A DNA stretch of 8,914 nucleotides from assembly GCA_034408745.1 (NCBI GenBank), contig JAWXCM010000329.1, positions 1 to 8,914 on the forward strand, read 5' to 3'. The notes under the pieces were generated by a model. That model was not told where the DNA came from, searched no databases, and saw only the letters and a program-made list of their open reading frames with translations. Positions 1-6,876 of the stretch are shown here, piece after piece. The stretch is from JAWXCM01 sp034408745 (GTDB lineage Bacteria > Acidobacteriota > Terriglobia > Bryobacterales > Bryobacteraceae). A program made the position numbers and the translations under genes. Numbering within the stretch: the stretch's first letter is position 1; each line of letters opens with the position of its first letter.

Positions 1-714
1 TCCCTGAGCCTCGCCCAGACCCCGGCCCCCGCCCCTGCCAAACCCACTCCGGAGGCCGAGCTCGCCCGAGCCCAGAAGACGCTCCAGGACTGGGCGAACC
101 TCGCCCGCTACCGCAACGACAACGCCACCATCAAAGCCCCCGAAAAGAATGAAGAGCGCGTCGTCTTCATGGGCGATTCCATAACCGACGCCTGGGGGCG
201 CCGTTACGGCAAATTCTTCCCCGGCAAGCCCTGGATCAACCGCGGGATCAGCGGCCAAACCACCCCGCAGATGCTCATCCGTTTCCGGCCCGACGTCCTC
301 GCCCACAAGCCCAAAGCCGTCGTCATTCTCGCAGGAACCAACGACATAGCCGGCAACACCGGCCCCATGACGCTGGAAGAAATTGAGGGCAACCTGCAGT
401 CCATGGCTGAGCTCGCACGCGCCAACGGCATCCGCGTCATCTTCTCCTCCGTCATGCCCGTCAGCGACTACATCCGACCCCAGACCCCCCGCCGCCCCAT
501 GGAGAGAATCAAGGCGCTGAACGAGTGGATGAAGGCCTACGCCGCCAAACACAAGCACACGTATCTCGACTACTTCCCGGCCCTCGTCGACGACAAAGGC
601 GTCCTCAAACAGGAGCTTACCTACGACGGTCTGCACCCCAACGACCTCGGCTACGCAGCCATCGTCCCGCTCGCCGAAAAAGCCATCGCGGAGGCGCTGA
701 AGCACAAACCCTGA
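1..714 (+). CDS. Exported SGNH/GDSL-family hydrolase (5' end cut by window)
   Basis: Frame 1 is open from the first base, so the gene begins before the window. The ATG at 169 lies inside the catalytic motif GDSIT and cannot be the true start. The visible 237 residues begin with SLSLAQ, which looks like the end of a signal peptide, followed by a Pro/Ala-rich linker. The SGNH blocks appear in order (window numbering): GDSIT with nucleophile Ser60, a block II glycine in GISGQT, GTND at 112-115 with oxyanion Asn114, and DGLHPN with Asp209 and His212. The Ser-Asp-His triad is therefore complete. Family knowledge: these enzymes hydrolyse esters (lipids, acetylated sugars), and the substrate cannot be read from sequence. 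It probably acts in the periplasm or outside the cell. The aminopeptidase gene starts 23 nt downstream, so co-transcription is likely. Confidence 0.9.
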   Translation, partial: SLSLAQTPAPAPAKPTPEAELARAQKTLQDWANLARYRNDNATIKAPEKNEERVVFMGDSITDAWGRRYGKFFPGKPWINRGISGQTTPQMLIRFRPDVLAHKPKAVVILAGTNDIAGNTGPMTLEEIEGNLQSMAELARANGIRVIFSSVMPVSDYIRPQTPRRPMERIKALNEWMKAYAAKHKHTYLDYFPALVDDKGVLKQELTYDGLHPNDLGYAAIVPLAEKAIAEALKHKP

Positions 715-737
715 GCAATCCTCCGTATACTTCGGAT

Positions 738-1997
738 ATGGGCCTGTTCTCGCGACTCCTGACCGCAGCCGCAGTGTGTTTCCCCCTGCTCGCCGCGCCG
801 CACATTGAGTTGTCCGAATACAAAACACGCCGCGATGCACTCCGCAAAACCATGGGAGACAGCGTCGCCATCCTCTTCGGAAACAGCGAGAACTCCGGCG
901 GCGACGCGCGCGACGGCTTCTTCCAGGAACCGAACTTCTATTACCTGACAGGCTGGAATCAGCCGGGCGCCGTGCTCGTCATGACGCCCAAAATCGACAT
1001 CTTCCTCATCCCCCGCCGTGATCCCATACAGGAGCGCTGGACCGGACCCAAGGCCGCGCCAGGTGACAACAACGTTACCGCAGTGACCGGCTTTGAAACC
1101 GTCGTCCCCACCGAATCGTTCGAAGTCAAGCTCCCTGAATGGCTCGCCGAGGGCAAGAGCGTCATGACCCTGCAGCAGACTGCCGACAAGCTGCAGAAGC
1201 TGGTACCGATGCGCCAGACGAAGCCCATCGACCAGAACATCGCCCGCCTGCGGGCCATGAAGTCTCCTGCTGAAATCGCGATGATCCAGTTCACCACCGA
1301 TGTGGACATTGAGGCACACCGAGCTGCCTGGAAAGCCATCCGCGCCGGTAAGCAGGAATACGAGGTGGCATCCCTGATGACCGCCGTGTACTTCAGCCGC
1401 GGCTGTGAGCGCCACGCCTACTCGCCCATCGTCGGCTCGGGCCCCAATGGCGCCGTCCTGCACTACTTCCGCAACAAGCGCCAGATGGACACAGGCGAAC
1501 TCCTGCTGATGGACGTCGGGTCCGAATGCAGCATGTATGCGACCGACATCACGCGCACGGTTCCAGTAAATGGCAAGTTCACTCCCCGGCAGCGCGAATT
1601 GTATGAGGTGGTGCTGGGAGCATGGAAAGCCGCGCTCGCCGCCGTCAAGCCGGGCATCCAGCTCGGACACAGCCGCAACCCCGTCGGCCTTCACAAGATT
1701 GCCGCCGACTACATCAATACCCATGGCAAGGACCTCAAGGGCGAGCCGCTGGGCAAGTACTTCATCCATGGCCTCGGACACCACGTCGGCCTTGAGGTGC
1801 ACGATGCCAACGATCCCGCCATTCCGCTCGCCGCCGGCATGGTCATCACCCTGGAGCCCGGCATCTACATCCCCGACGAAGGCATCGGCATCCGCATCGA
1901 AGACATGGTGCTGGTCACCGAAGATGGCGGCAGAGTGCTCAGCGACGCCCTGCCCCGTGAAGCCGCCGACATCGAGAAGGCAATGGCTGCGAAGTAA
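738..1997 (+). CDS. Exported Xaa-Pro aminopeptidase, peptidase family M24B
   Basis: A 419-residue enzyme that should remove an N-terminal residue preceding proline. The frame is open further upstream (to 525), but that part overlaps the hydrolase gene. ATG 738 gives a clear signal peptide (MGLFSRLLTAAAVCFPLLAA), so I chose it. It lacks a good Shine-Dalgarno sequence; only GGA sits very close. An aminopeptidase P N-terminal domain covers about residues 22-165 (FYYLTGWNQPGAVLV), followed by the pita-bread M24 domain. All five dinuclear-metal ligands are present: Asp259 (MDVG), Asp270 (TDITRT), His348 (HGLGHH), Glu373 (TLEPGIY) and Glu388 (RIED). The accessory histidines His344 and His355 are also there. 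Spacing matches E. coli PepP as I remember it. Unlike cytosolic PepP this copy is exported, suggesting use of extracellular or periplasmic proline peptides. The histidine kinase gene follows after 6 nt. Confidence 0.93.
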   Translation: MGLFSRLLTAAAVCFPLLAAPHIELSEYKTRRDALRKTMGDSVAILFGNSENSGGDARDGFFQEPNFYYLTGWNQPGAVLVMTPKIDIFLIPRRDPIQERWTGPKAAPGDNNVTAVTGFETVVPTESFEVKLPEWLAEGKSVMTLQQTADKLQKLVPMRQTKPIDQNIARLRAMKSPAEIAMIQFTTDVDIEAHRAAWKAIRAGKQEYEVASLMTAVYFSRGCERHAYSPIVGSGPNGAVLHYFRNKRQMDTGELLLMDVGSECSMYATDITRTVPVNGKFTPRQRELYEVVLGAWKAALAAVKPGIQLGHSRNPVGLHKIAADYINTHGKDLKGEPLGKYFIHGLGHHVGLEVHDANDPAIPLAAGMVITLEPGIYIPDEGIGIRIEDMVLVTEDGGRVLSDALPREAADIEKAMAAK

Positions 1998-2003
1998 CTG
2001 CGT

Positions 2004-3875
2004 ATGAAGCGGCCCGCGCAACGCCGGTTGACCCCCGGATATCTCGGAGTTCTGGCCGCGTCCTTTCTGGTGGCGGTTACCGCCGGATGGCTGAGCCTTG
2101 CCTCGCTCATGGACCGCGATGCTTACGACTGGATGTCCCGCGCGCAGCCGCCTGCCGCAAGGTCTCCGCAGTCGGTGGTGCTGGCCTTCGATGAGAAAAC
2201 GCTGCTGACCACCGGGGGCATGCGCAACCTCCGCTCCACCCTCGCCAACGCGCTCGAAGCAGTCAATCGAGCCGGTCCGGCCGTAGTGTCCATAGACATC
2301 CTGCTCTCCGAGCCCGCCGGCGTGGAAGAGGACGCACGGCTCGCCAGCGTGCTCAGCCACACCCCGAACCTTGTACTGGCCAGCGACGTCATCCCCGACC
2401 TCGCCGTCTGGGAGGAACCGATCCCCGCATTCCGCGCCGCCGCCAAAGCAGTGGGTCACGTACACGCCGCGCCCAACCCGGTGAGCCGTGTGTTGCCGCT
2501 GGAAGTGGTCGGTGGACGCGACCGGCGCTGGGCGATGGCGCTCGAAGCCGCGCGGCTCAAGCTCGGTGTCGCGATTACAGAATCGCCGACCGACATCGAA
2601 CTGGGCGACGTCTTCGTACCCGCGCCCCGCACCGATTCGCGCGCCGATTCGCGCAGCATGTTTATCCGCTACCGCGACGGCGTCCCCGTGGTCTCCATTG
2701 CCGACCTGCTGAAGACCCCCGGCCTCGCCGGCCAGTTCCGGGGCAAAGCCGTCTTCGTCGGAGTCACCGCGCAGACCGCCGCCCGAGACCGCCTTGTCAC
2801 GCCGCTGGGCCGAATGATGAGCGGCGTCGAAATTCACGCCCAGGCGTTCGAGACTATTGTCGGCCGCGAGTTTCTGGTGAACTCCTCGCTGTCCATGGTG
2901 GTCGCCACGTGCTTCATCTTTACTGCGCTCAACGGGCTCGTATTTGTCTACCTGCCGGGTTGGCGAGCCTACGTCGCAGGGGCCGGAGTACTGGTCATTG
3001 CGCACATCACCCCGCACGTGGCTTTCAGCCAGGGCGTCATCCTGTCCTACCTGGCCACGGTCTGGTCCGCCTGGCTCTCGGCCGTAGCTGCCGCCGGATG
3101 GCAGTACTTCGTGGTGCGCCGGGCCCTGCAGCGCTCCGAGTCGGACAAGCAGCGCTACCAGCAGGCCATTCACTTCGTCACGCATGAAATGCGATCGCCT
3201 CTTACCGCCATTCAGGGCTCCAGTGAACTGATGGGCCGCTACAACCTGACTGACGACAAGCGGAAACAGATGGCGCTGATGATCAACAACGAATCCAAAC
3301 GCCTGGCGAAGATGATTCAGACTTTCCTCGATATTGAGCGTCTTACCGACGGCCAGATGGAGTTGCGGACGGACCCGTTCGAACTCGCTCCTCTCCTTGA
3401 GGCCTGCGTGGGACGCGTTCGCGTGCTGGCCGAGCGAAAGAATATCCAGATCGACCTGAACCCGCCCGCCGAGGCCTGGGCAATGCGCGGCGACCGCGAG
3501 CTGATGGAATATGCGGTCTACAATTTGTTGACCAACGCCGTCAAATACTCACCGGCGGACACGTCGGTCACTGTGGAAACACGCGGCTCCGCCGCTGAAG
3601 TGCGTATTCTGGTCACAGACCAGGGCATGGGCATGGATGAAAAAGAGCTGAAGAATATTGGCCGGAAATTCTATCGGACCCGCCGGGCCGAGGCCTCAGG
3701 CGAGGCTGGCACCGGAATTGGACTGTCGCTTGTGCAGCAGATCGTCGCTCACCATCAGGGCCGCATGGAAGTGCAAAGTACACCGGGAAAGGGTTCGTGT
3801 TTTACGATGGTGTTGCCCGCTGCCCTCAGTTCGGAGGGTCGCATCGCGGTACCCGGCGGAGTGCCCGCCGTCTGA
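2004..3875 (+). CDS. CHASE2-domain membrane sensor histidine kinase
   Basis: A 623-residue kinase. Layout: one membrane helix at about 13-34; an extracytoplasmic CHASE2 sensor at about 35-290 (early DRDAYDW, then SVVLAFDEKTL); three membrane helices at about 296-367; then HisKA and HATPase_c domains. The phosphoacceptor is His394 in the H-box HEMRSPL. The N-box NLLTNAVKYS has Asn511, the G1 box is DQGMGM (Asp539), the F-box includes KFYRT, and the G2 box GTGIGL starts at Gly569. All catalytic boxes are intact. No PAS or HAMP domain lies between the last helix and HisKA, so sensing must pass straight down the helices. The ligand is unknown, as for most CHASE2 proteins. The gene starts 6 nt after the aminopeptidase stop with no strong ribosome binding site, suggesting translational coupling. 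The partner regulator follows after 26 nt. Confidence 0.93.
   Translation: MKRPAQRRLTPGYLGVLAASFLVAVTAGWLSLASLMDRDAYDWMSRAQPPAARSPQSVVLAFDEKTLLTTGGMRNLRSTLANALEAVNRAGPAVVSIDILLSEPAGVEEDARLASVLSHTPNLVLASDVIPDLAVWEEPIPAFRAAAKAVGHVHAAPNPVSRVLPLEVVGGRDRRWAMALEAARLKLGVAITESPTDIELGDVFVPAPRTDSRADSRSMFIRYRDGVPVVSIADLLKTPGLAGQFRGKAVFVGVTAQTAARDRLVTPLGRMMSGVEIHAQAFETIVGREFLVNSSLSMVVATCFIFTALNGLVFVYLPGWRAYVAGAGVLVIAHITPHVAFSQGVILSYLATVWSAWLSAVAAAGWQYFVVRRALQRSESDKQRYQQAIHFVTHEMRSPLTAIQGSSELMGRYNLTDDKRKQMALMINNESKRLAKMIQTFLDIERLTDGQMELRTDPFELAPLLEACVGRVRVLAERKNIQIDLNPPAEAWAMRGDRELMEYAVYNLLTNAVKYSPADTSVTVETRGSAAEVRILVTDQGMGMDEKELKNIGRKFYRTRRAEASGEAGTGIGLSLVQQIVAHHQGRMEVQSTPGKGSCFTMVLPAALSSEGRIAVPGGVPAV
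2632..2655 (+). repeat. 12-bp in-frame tandem duplication inside the CHASE2 coding region
   Basis: Two adjacent 12-bp units (2632-2643 and 2644-2655) match at 11 of 12 positions. The unit reads CCGATTCGCGCG and the second copy ends in A instead of G. They encode the repeated peptide DSR-A-DSR in the sensor domain. The reading frame is kept. It is probably a slippage duplication in a surface loop. Confidence 0.7.
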
Positions 3876-3890
3876 ATTTCGCAAATAATT

Positions 3891-3894
3891 GAGG
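3891..3894 (+). promoter_or_regulatory. Ribosome binding site deciding the TTG start of the response regulator
   Basis: GAGG lies 7 nt before the TTG codon at 3902. No ATG or GTG in this frame fits the receiver-domain N-terminus, so this site supports the TTG start. Confidence 0.65.
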
Positions 3895-3901
3895 TTCGCT
3901 T

Positions 3902-5260
3902 TTGGCTCGTCTGCTTGTGGTGGAAGATGATAACTCGGTTCGAAATACACTTGTTACTTTTCTCGAACTGGAAAATTACTCTGTCGACGCCGTCGCATCC
4001 ACCCGCGACGCGCTGGCCAGTCTTCAGCGCGAGCGCTATGACATTGTAGTTTCCGACATCTACCTCGACGAACGCACCGGTCTCGACGTTCTGCGGGCCG
4101 CGAAGGCAGCCAATCCCGACTGCGTGGTGATCCTCATGACGGGGCGCGGCAGCATGGAAACGGTGATGCGCGCCACCCAGGGCGGCGCCTTCGACTACCT
4201 GGCCAAGCCATTCGAACTCGACCGCCTGCTCGACGCGCTCAAACGAGCTGAAGCCGCTCTCAACGGACCTCCCGACAAGGACGACGAGCCGGTGGAAATC
4301 GACGACATCCCGGACACCGAGATGATCGCCAGTTCCCCGCAGATGATCGAGATCTATAAGCTGATCTCGCGCATTGCCCCCACGGATGTAACGGTCCTGA
4401 TCCAGGGCGAGACCGGAACCGGCAAAGAGCTGATCGCGCGCATGCTGCATAAGTACAGCACTCGCGTCGACCGGGTCTTCGTTCCCGTCGACTGTGGAGC
4501 CATCACATCCAGCCTCATCGAAAGCGAGCTCTTCGGAGCCCTTCGCGGCGCTTACACAGGCGCGGACCGCGACCGCGTCGGCTATCTTGAGGCGGCCAAC
4601 CACGGCACCGTATTTCTGGATGAAATCGGCGAAATCGACATTGCATTTCAGCTGAAACTCCTGCGCTTTTTGCAGGAAAAGGAAATTCGACCAGTCGGCT
4701 CCCCACGCTCCCGTCAGGTGGACGTCCGCGTGGTGGCCGCCACCAACCGCGACCTGAAGACGCTGGTCAGCGAAGGCAAGTTCCGCGAAGACCTCTGGTA
4801 CCGCGTCGCCGGAACGCTCACCATTGAAGTACCCCCGCTGCGAGACCGCCGCGGCGACATCCCACTGCTGGCGCAACACTTCGTCGACCGCGCCAACCGC
4901 CGCTTTCACACCAGCGCCAAAGTCACGGAATCCGGCGTACGCGCCCTGAATGATTACAGCTGGCCCGGCAACGTGCGGCAGATGCAACATCTCATCGAGC
5001 GCCTCTGCATCCTCCTCCCCGGCGGACGCGTGGACGAAACATCGGTCCGTACGGCGCTCCAGACCGTTCAGCCCAGGGACTCAGCCGGAGAAACTCTGGC
5101 CGATACCGAAGCCGATCAAATCAAAAGAGTGCTCTCCGCAGCCGGCGGAAACAAAAGCCGCGCGGCCAAGATTCTCGGAATCGAGCGAAAGACACTCTAT
5201 CGCAAACTGGAGCGGATGGGACTGCATGACAGTAATCCAGACGACGACTTCCAAAAATAA
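3902..5260 (+). CDS. Sigma54-dependent NtrC-family response regulator (REC-AAA+-Fis)
   Basis: A 452-residue activator starting at TTG. The receiver domain (about 1-120) has the acidic pair Asp9/Asp10, phosphoacceptor Asp52, Thr80 and Lys102. The AAA+ domain (about 140-375) has Walker A GETGTGKE (169-176), sigma54-contact loop GAYTGA (216-221), Walker B VFLDEIGE with Asp240/Glu241, an arginine-finger region REDLWYR (295-301) and sensor II WPGNVRQM (354-361). A Fis-type helix-turn-helix lies at about 417-441 (NKSRAAKILGIERKTLYRKL). Family knowledge: once phosphorylated, such proteins form rings that use ATP to open sigma54 promoters. The GAFTGA loop carries Tyr for Phe, a known natural variant. 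The kinase gene just upstream is the evident partner. Targets cannot be told from the window, and no credible sigma54 promoter precedes the nearest downstream gene. Confidence 0.95.
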   Translation: MARLLVVEDDNSVRNTLVTFLELENYSVDAVASTRDALASLQRERYDIVVSDIYLDERTGLDVLRAAKAANPDCVVILMTGRGSMETVMRATQGGAFDYLAKPFELDRLLDALKRAEAALNGPPDKDDEPVEIDDIPDTEMIASSPQMIEIYKLISRIAPTDVTVLIQGETGTGKELIARMLHKYSTRVDRVFVPVDCGAITSSLIESELFGALRGAYTGADRDRVGYLEAANHGTVFLDEIGEIDIAFQLKLLRFLQEKEIRPVGSPRSRQVDVRVVAATNRDLKTLVSEGKFREDLWYRVAGTLTIEVPPLRDRRGDIPLLAQHFVDRANRRFHTSAKVTESGVRALNDYSWPGNVRQMQHLIERLCILLPGGRVDETSVRTALQTVQPRDSAGETLADTEADQIKRVLSAAGGNKSRAAKILGIERKTLYRKLERMGLHDSNPDDDFQK

Positions 5261-5263
5261 ACC

Positions 5264-5292
5264 TTTCCATTTCTGACAAACGGATTTACAAT
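5264..5292 (+). promoter_or_regulatory. Possible sigma70-type promoter of the small membrane protein gene
   Basis: TTTCCA (5264-5269, 4/6 to the -35 consensus), a 17-nt spacer, and TACAAT (5287-5292, 5/6 to the -10 consensus). Transcription would start near 5299, about 25 nt before the ATG and just ahead of the ribosome binding site. This is a pattern match only; the small gene could also be read from the upstream operon. Confidence 0.35.
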
Positions 5293-5324
5293 CGGGTCGA
5301 TTAGACGCGCTTTGGAGGTACTCC

Positions 5325-5471
5325 ATGTTTGACAGCCTCGACGACACAATGAAACGTGATGAGCAAAAAGCAAGCTCCAGCACGGAACGCATCGTTCGCT
5401 ACGTTGTAATCGCCGCCGCTTCAGTGATCCTGTTTGGCGGGTTGATTTACACCGTGCGAATACTGAGCTAG
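5325..5471 (+). CDS. Small single-pass membrane protein, 48 residues, function unknown
   Basis: An ATG at 5325 opens a 48-codon frame ending in TAG. A near-perfect Shine-Dalgarno sequence GGAGG (5314-5318) lies 6 nt upstream. The protein has a charged N-terminal half (MFDSLDDTMKRDEQKASSST), then an Arg-containing segment and one hydrophobic helix at about 25-44 (VVIAAASVILFGGLIYTV), ending in RILS. Positive charges flank the helix on both sides (ERIVR before, VR after), so its orientation is unclear. No domain is recognised. It lies 64 nt after the response regulator on the same strand, with a possible promoter of its own. I have a weak recollection of similar short proteins (acidic start plus one helix) in acidobacterial genomes, which I cannot verify. 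A role alongside the two-component pair is only a guess from position. Confidence 0.7.
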   Translation: MFDSLDDTMKRDEQKASSSTERIVRYVVIAAASVILFGGLIYTVRILS

Positions 5472-5612
5472 CAACAGGTTAGCAGCCGACATCAAAAAGC
5501 AAACGGGGCGGTCTGAAACGAAGCCGCCCCTGGTGGTTATCCCGATCTGCCGCTGCAACCCAGCGGAGTGGGAGATTATCGACTTTTTCCGGCCGCCGCC
5601 GTCCGGAGCGAA
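5472..5612. other. Convergent intergenic region with three hairpin-forming repeats
   Basis: No gene is seen here. Besides the terminator-like hairpin there are two other short perfect inverted repeats. One is CCGCTG/CAGCGG (5550-5555 and 5561-5566, 5-nt loop). The other is TCCGG/CCGGA (5588-5592 and 5603-5607, 10-nt loop). Neither has a T tract in the right place, so they are not called as terminators. Confidence 0.5.
5493..5530 (-). terminator. Probable intrinsic terminator for the minus-strand operon
   Basis: A perfect 7-bp stem GGGGCGG (5505-5511) / CCGCCCC (5524-5530) encloses a 12-nt loop. Read on the minus strand, the stem is followed by GTTTGCTTTTTG, a T-rich tract suited to termination, about 83 nt after the DUF1080 stop codon. 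On the plus strand there is no T tract after the stem, so it would be a weaker terminator for the small gene ending 33 nt before it. It lies between convergent genes and may serve both. Confidence 0.6.
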
Positions 5613-6842
5613 TTATTTGGCGGTGGCCGGAACCAAAATCGCGATATCCCGGAACCAGACCTCCGTTGGGCGCTTAGCTCCGTGCGCCTGTAAAGCCAGG
5701 TGTCCCTCGGTCCGGCCCTTTTCATCGTTGGGCAAGTCGACCGTCTTTACACCGTTCAGATGGAACACGATCCTTCGCCCGTGCAGGGAAGCGGTTAAGT
5801 CGTTCCACTCGTCTGCCGGCTTTTGCGCGGCATTGTCCTCTGGCCCGGTGACCCAGTTGCGCCCGCGCGTTTCCCACAGTCCGCCCGACCGTTTCTCAGC
5901 ATCGATCTCCACCTCATAAGCCGCCATCCCGCTGGCTGTGTCGGTACGAACAAAGAAGCCGCTGTTACCCTTCGAGATCCGGTACCGCACCCGCACTGTC
6001 CCGTCGGCGAAAGCAAAATCGCTGGAAAGAAACCCGATCCGCGCGTCGCCTTCCACACTCGTGCCGTAAATCGAGCCGTCCTGCACCGACCATTTCCCAC
6101 CAGCGGACGGAGTCCAGCCCGCCAGCGATTTGCCGTCCCACAGCGGCTTCCAGACGTGCCGCCCCATATCCTTAATCCGCATATTGCGCCACCGTACTTC
6201 CAGTGGCTTTTCGCTCTTCACCGCGTGCACCTGCAGCCCGATAAAGCCCGACAGATCCAGTGAGTCGACAATAGCCGCAGCCGGAAGACCATTCACCCAA
6301 ACCTTGATCGAATCCCCGCTGGCCACCACCCGGAACTTATTCCACTGGTTATCCCGAAACGCCTTGCGCGCGGCCTCATTCTTCGAAAGATCGTCGAGCC
6401 AGCCCCGCCGCGCTTCGTCGAATATTCCGCCGGAACCAGCGGCCTTTTCGTTCGAAATTTCCACCTGATACCCGCGCACCCGCCCGGCCGGGAACGTCCG
6501 GTCGATCAGCTTGCCCTGGTTGAAGACTTTGGTCTTCGTCTCGGTCTCGTATTTATGTGCGCGGAGCTGCACACCTGAGTTCAGCGCCGGGTCTGTTTTG
6601 GCTTCGTATTCGAGTTCGAAATCGCCATACTCGCGCGTGGTGCAAAGGAAGCTGTTCGGCGAGCCCTCAACAGTGCGTCCGACGATCATGCCACCTTCGG
6701 CACGATACGTCGCTTTGCCGTCGCAAACCTGCCAGCCCTTCAGCGATTTGCCGTCAAACAGCGGGACCCATTTCGCTTCCGCCGCAAACGCGCTGGAGCC
6801 CAGCAGAGCAGCCGCCACCAGCACGACTTGTCGAAGTTGCAT
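5613..6842 (-). CDS. Exported protein with two tandem DUF1080 (3-keto-disaccharide hydrolase-type) domains
   Basis: A 409-residue protein beginning with a signal peptide (hydrophobic stretch LVAAALLG, cleavage expected after AFA at residue 20). Two copies of the DUF1080 concanavalin-like beta-sandwich follow, at about 24-225 and 230-404. The copies share the motif order: LFDGKSLKGW / LWDGKSLAGW, NSGVQLRA / NSGFFVRT, GYQVEI / AYEVEI, an Asn after Trp (WNKF / WNDL), then GLQVHA / ALQAHG. Family knowledge: the Pfam family PF06439 is named for hydrolysis of 3-keto-glycosides, but many members are uncharacterised or may only bind sugar. Activity here is an inference; periplasmic carbohydrate handling is the likely role. 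The gene begins 34 nt after the stop of the unrecognised exported gene on the same strand, so they are probably one transcript. Its ribosome binding site is weak. Confidence 0.88.
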   Translation of the reverse strand: MQLRQVVLVAAALLGSSAFAAEAKWVPLFDGKSLKGWQVCDGKATYRAEGGMIVGRTVEGSPNSFLCTTREYGDFELEYEAKTDPALNSGVQLRAHKYETETKTKVFNQGKLIDRTFPAGRVRGYQVEISNEKAAGSGGIFDEARRGWLDDLSKNEAARKAFRDNQWNKFRVVASGDSIKVWVNGLPAAAIVDSLDLSGFIGLQVHAVKSEKPLEVRWRNMRIKDMGRHVWKPLWDGKSLAGWTPSAGGKWSVQDGSIYGTSVEGDARIGFLSSDFAFADGTVRVRYRISKGNSGFFVRTDTASGMAAYEVEIDAEKRSGGLWETRGRNWVTGPEDNAAQKPADEWNDLTASLHGRRIVFHLNGVKTVDLPNDEKGRTEGHLALQAHGAKRPTEVWFRDIAILVPATAK

Positions 6843-6847
6843 ATGGA

Positions 6848-6860
6848 CGGATCATATCCG
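6848..6860. repeat. Short inverted repeat in the leader of the DUF1080 gene
   Basis: CGGAT-CAT-ATCCG, a perfect 5-bp inverted repeat with a 3-nt centre, ends 5 nt upstream of the DUF1080 ATG (minus strand). It covers the expected ribosome binding region. It is short enough to be chance. Confidence 0.3.
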
Positions 6861-6876
6861 ATCCCGCCGCCCGGTC

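Noticed and set aside
525..737. N-terminal extension of the aminopeptidase frame
   Set aside because: It overlaps the SGNH hydrolase coding region, has an Arg/Pro-rich nonsense composition, and would bury the signal peptide that begins at 738.
651..3185. Antisense 844-codon open frame on the minus strand
   Set aside because: It mirrors the aminopeptidase and kinase genes, both with intact catalytic motifs. Its protein is rich in Gly, Asp, His and Arg with no family motif, as expected for a shadow frame in GC-rich DNA.
3755..4990. Antisense 411-codon open frame opposite the response regulator
   Set aside because: It is a shadow of a well-conserved NtrC-type gene, with no recognisable domain and no ribosome binding site.
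5550..5607. Two further hairpins as terminators
   Set aside because: Neither is followed by a T tract on the strand where it would need to act. The 5588-5607 hairpin is followed by A residues on the minus strand.
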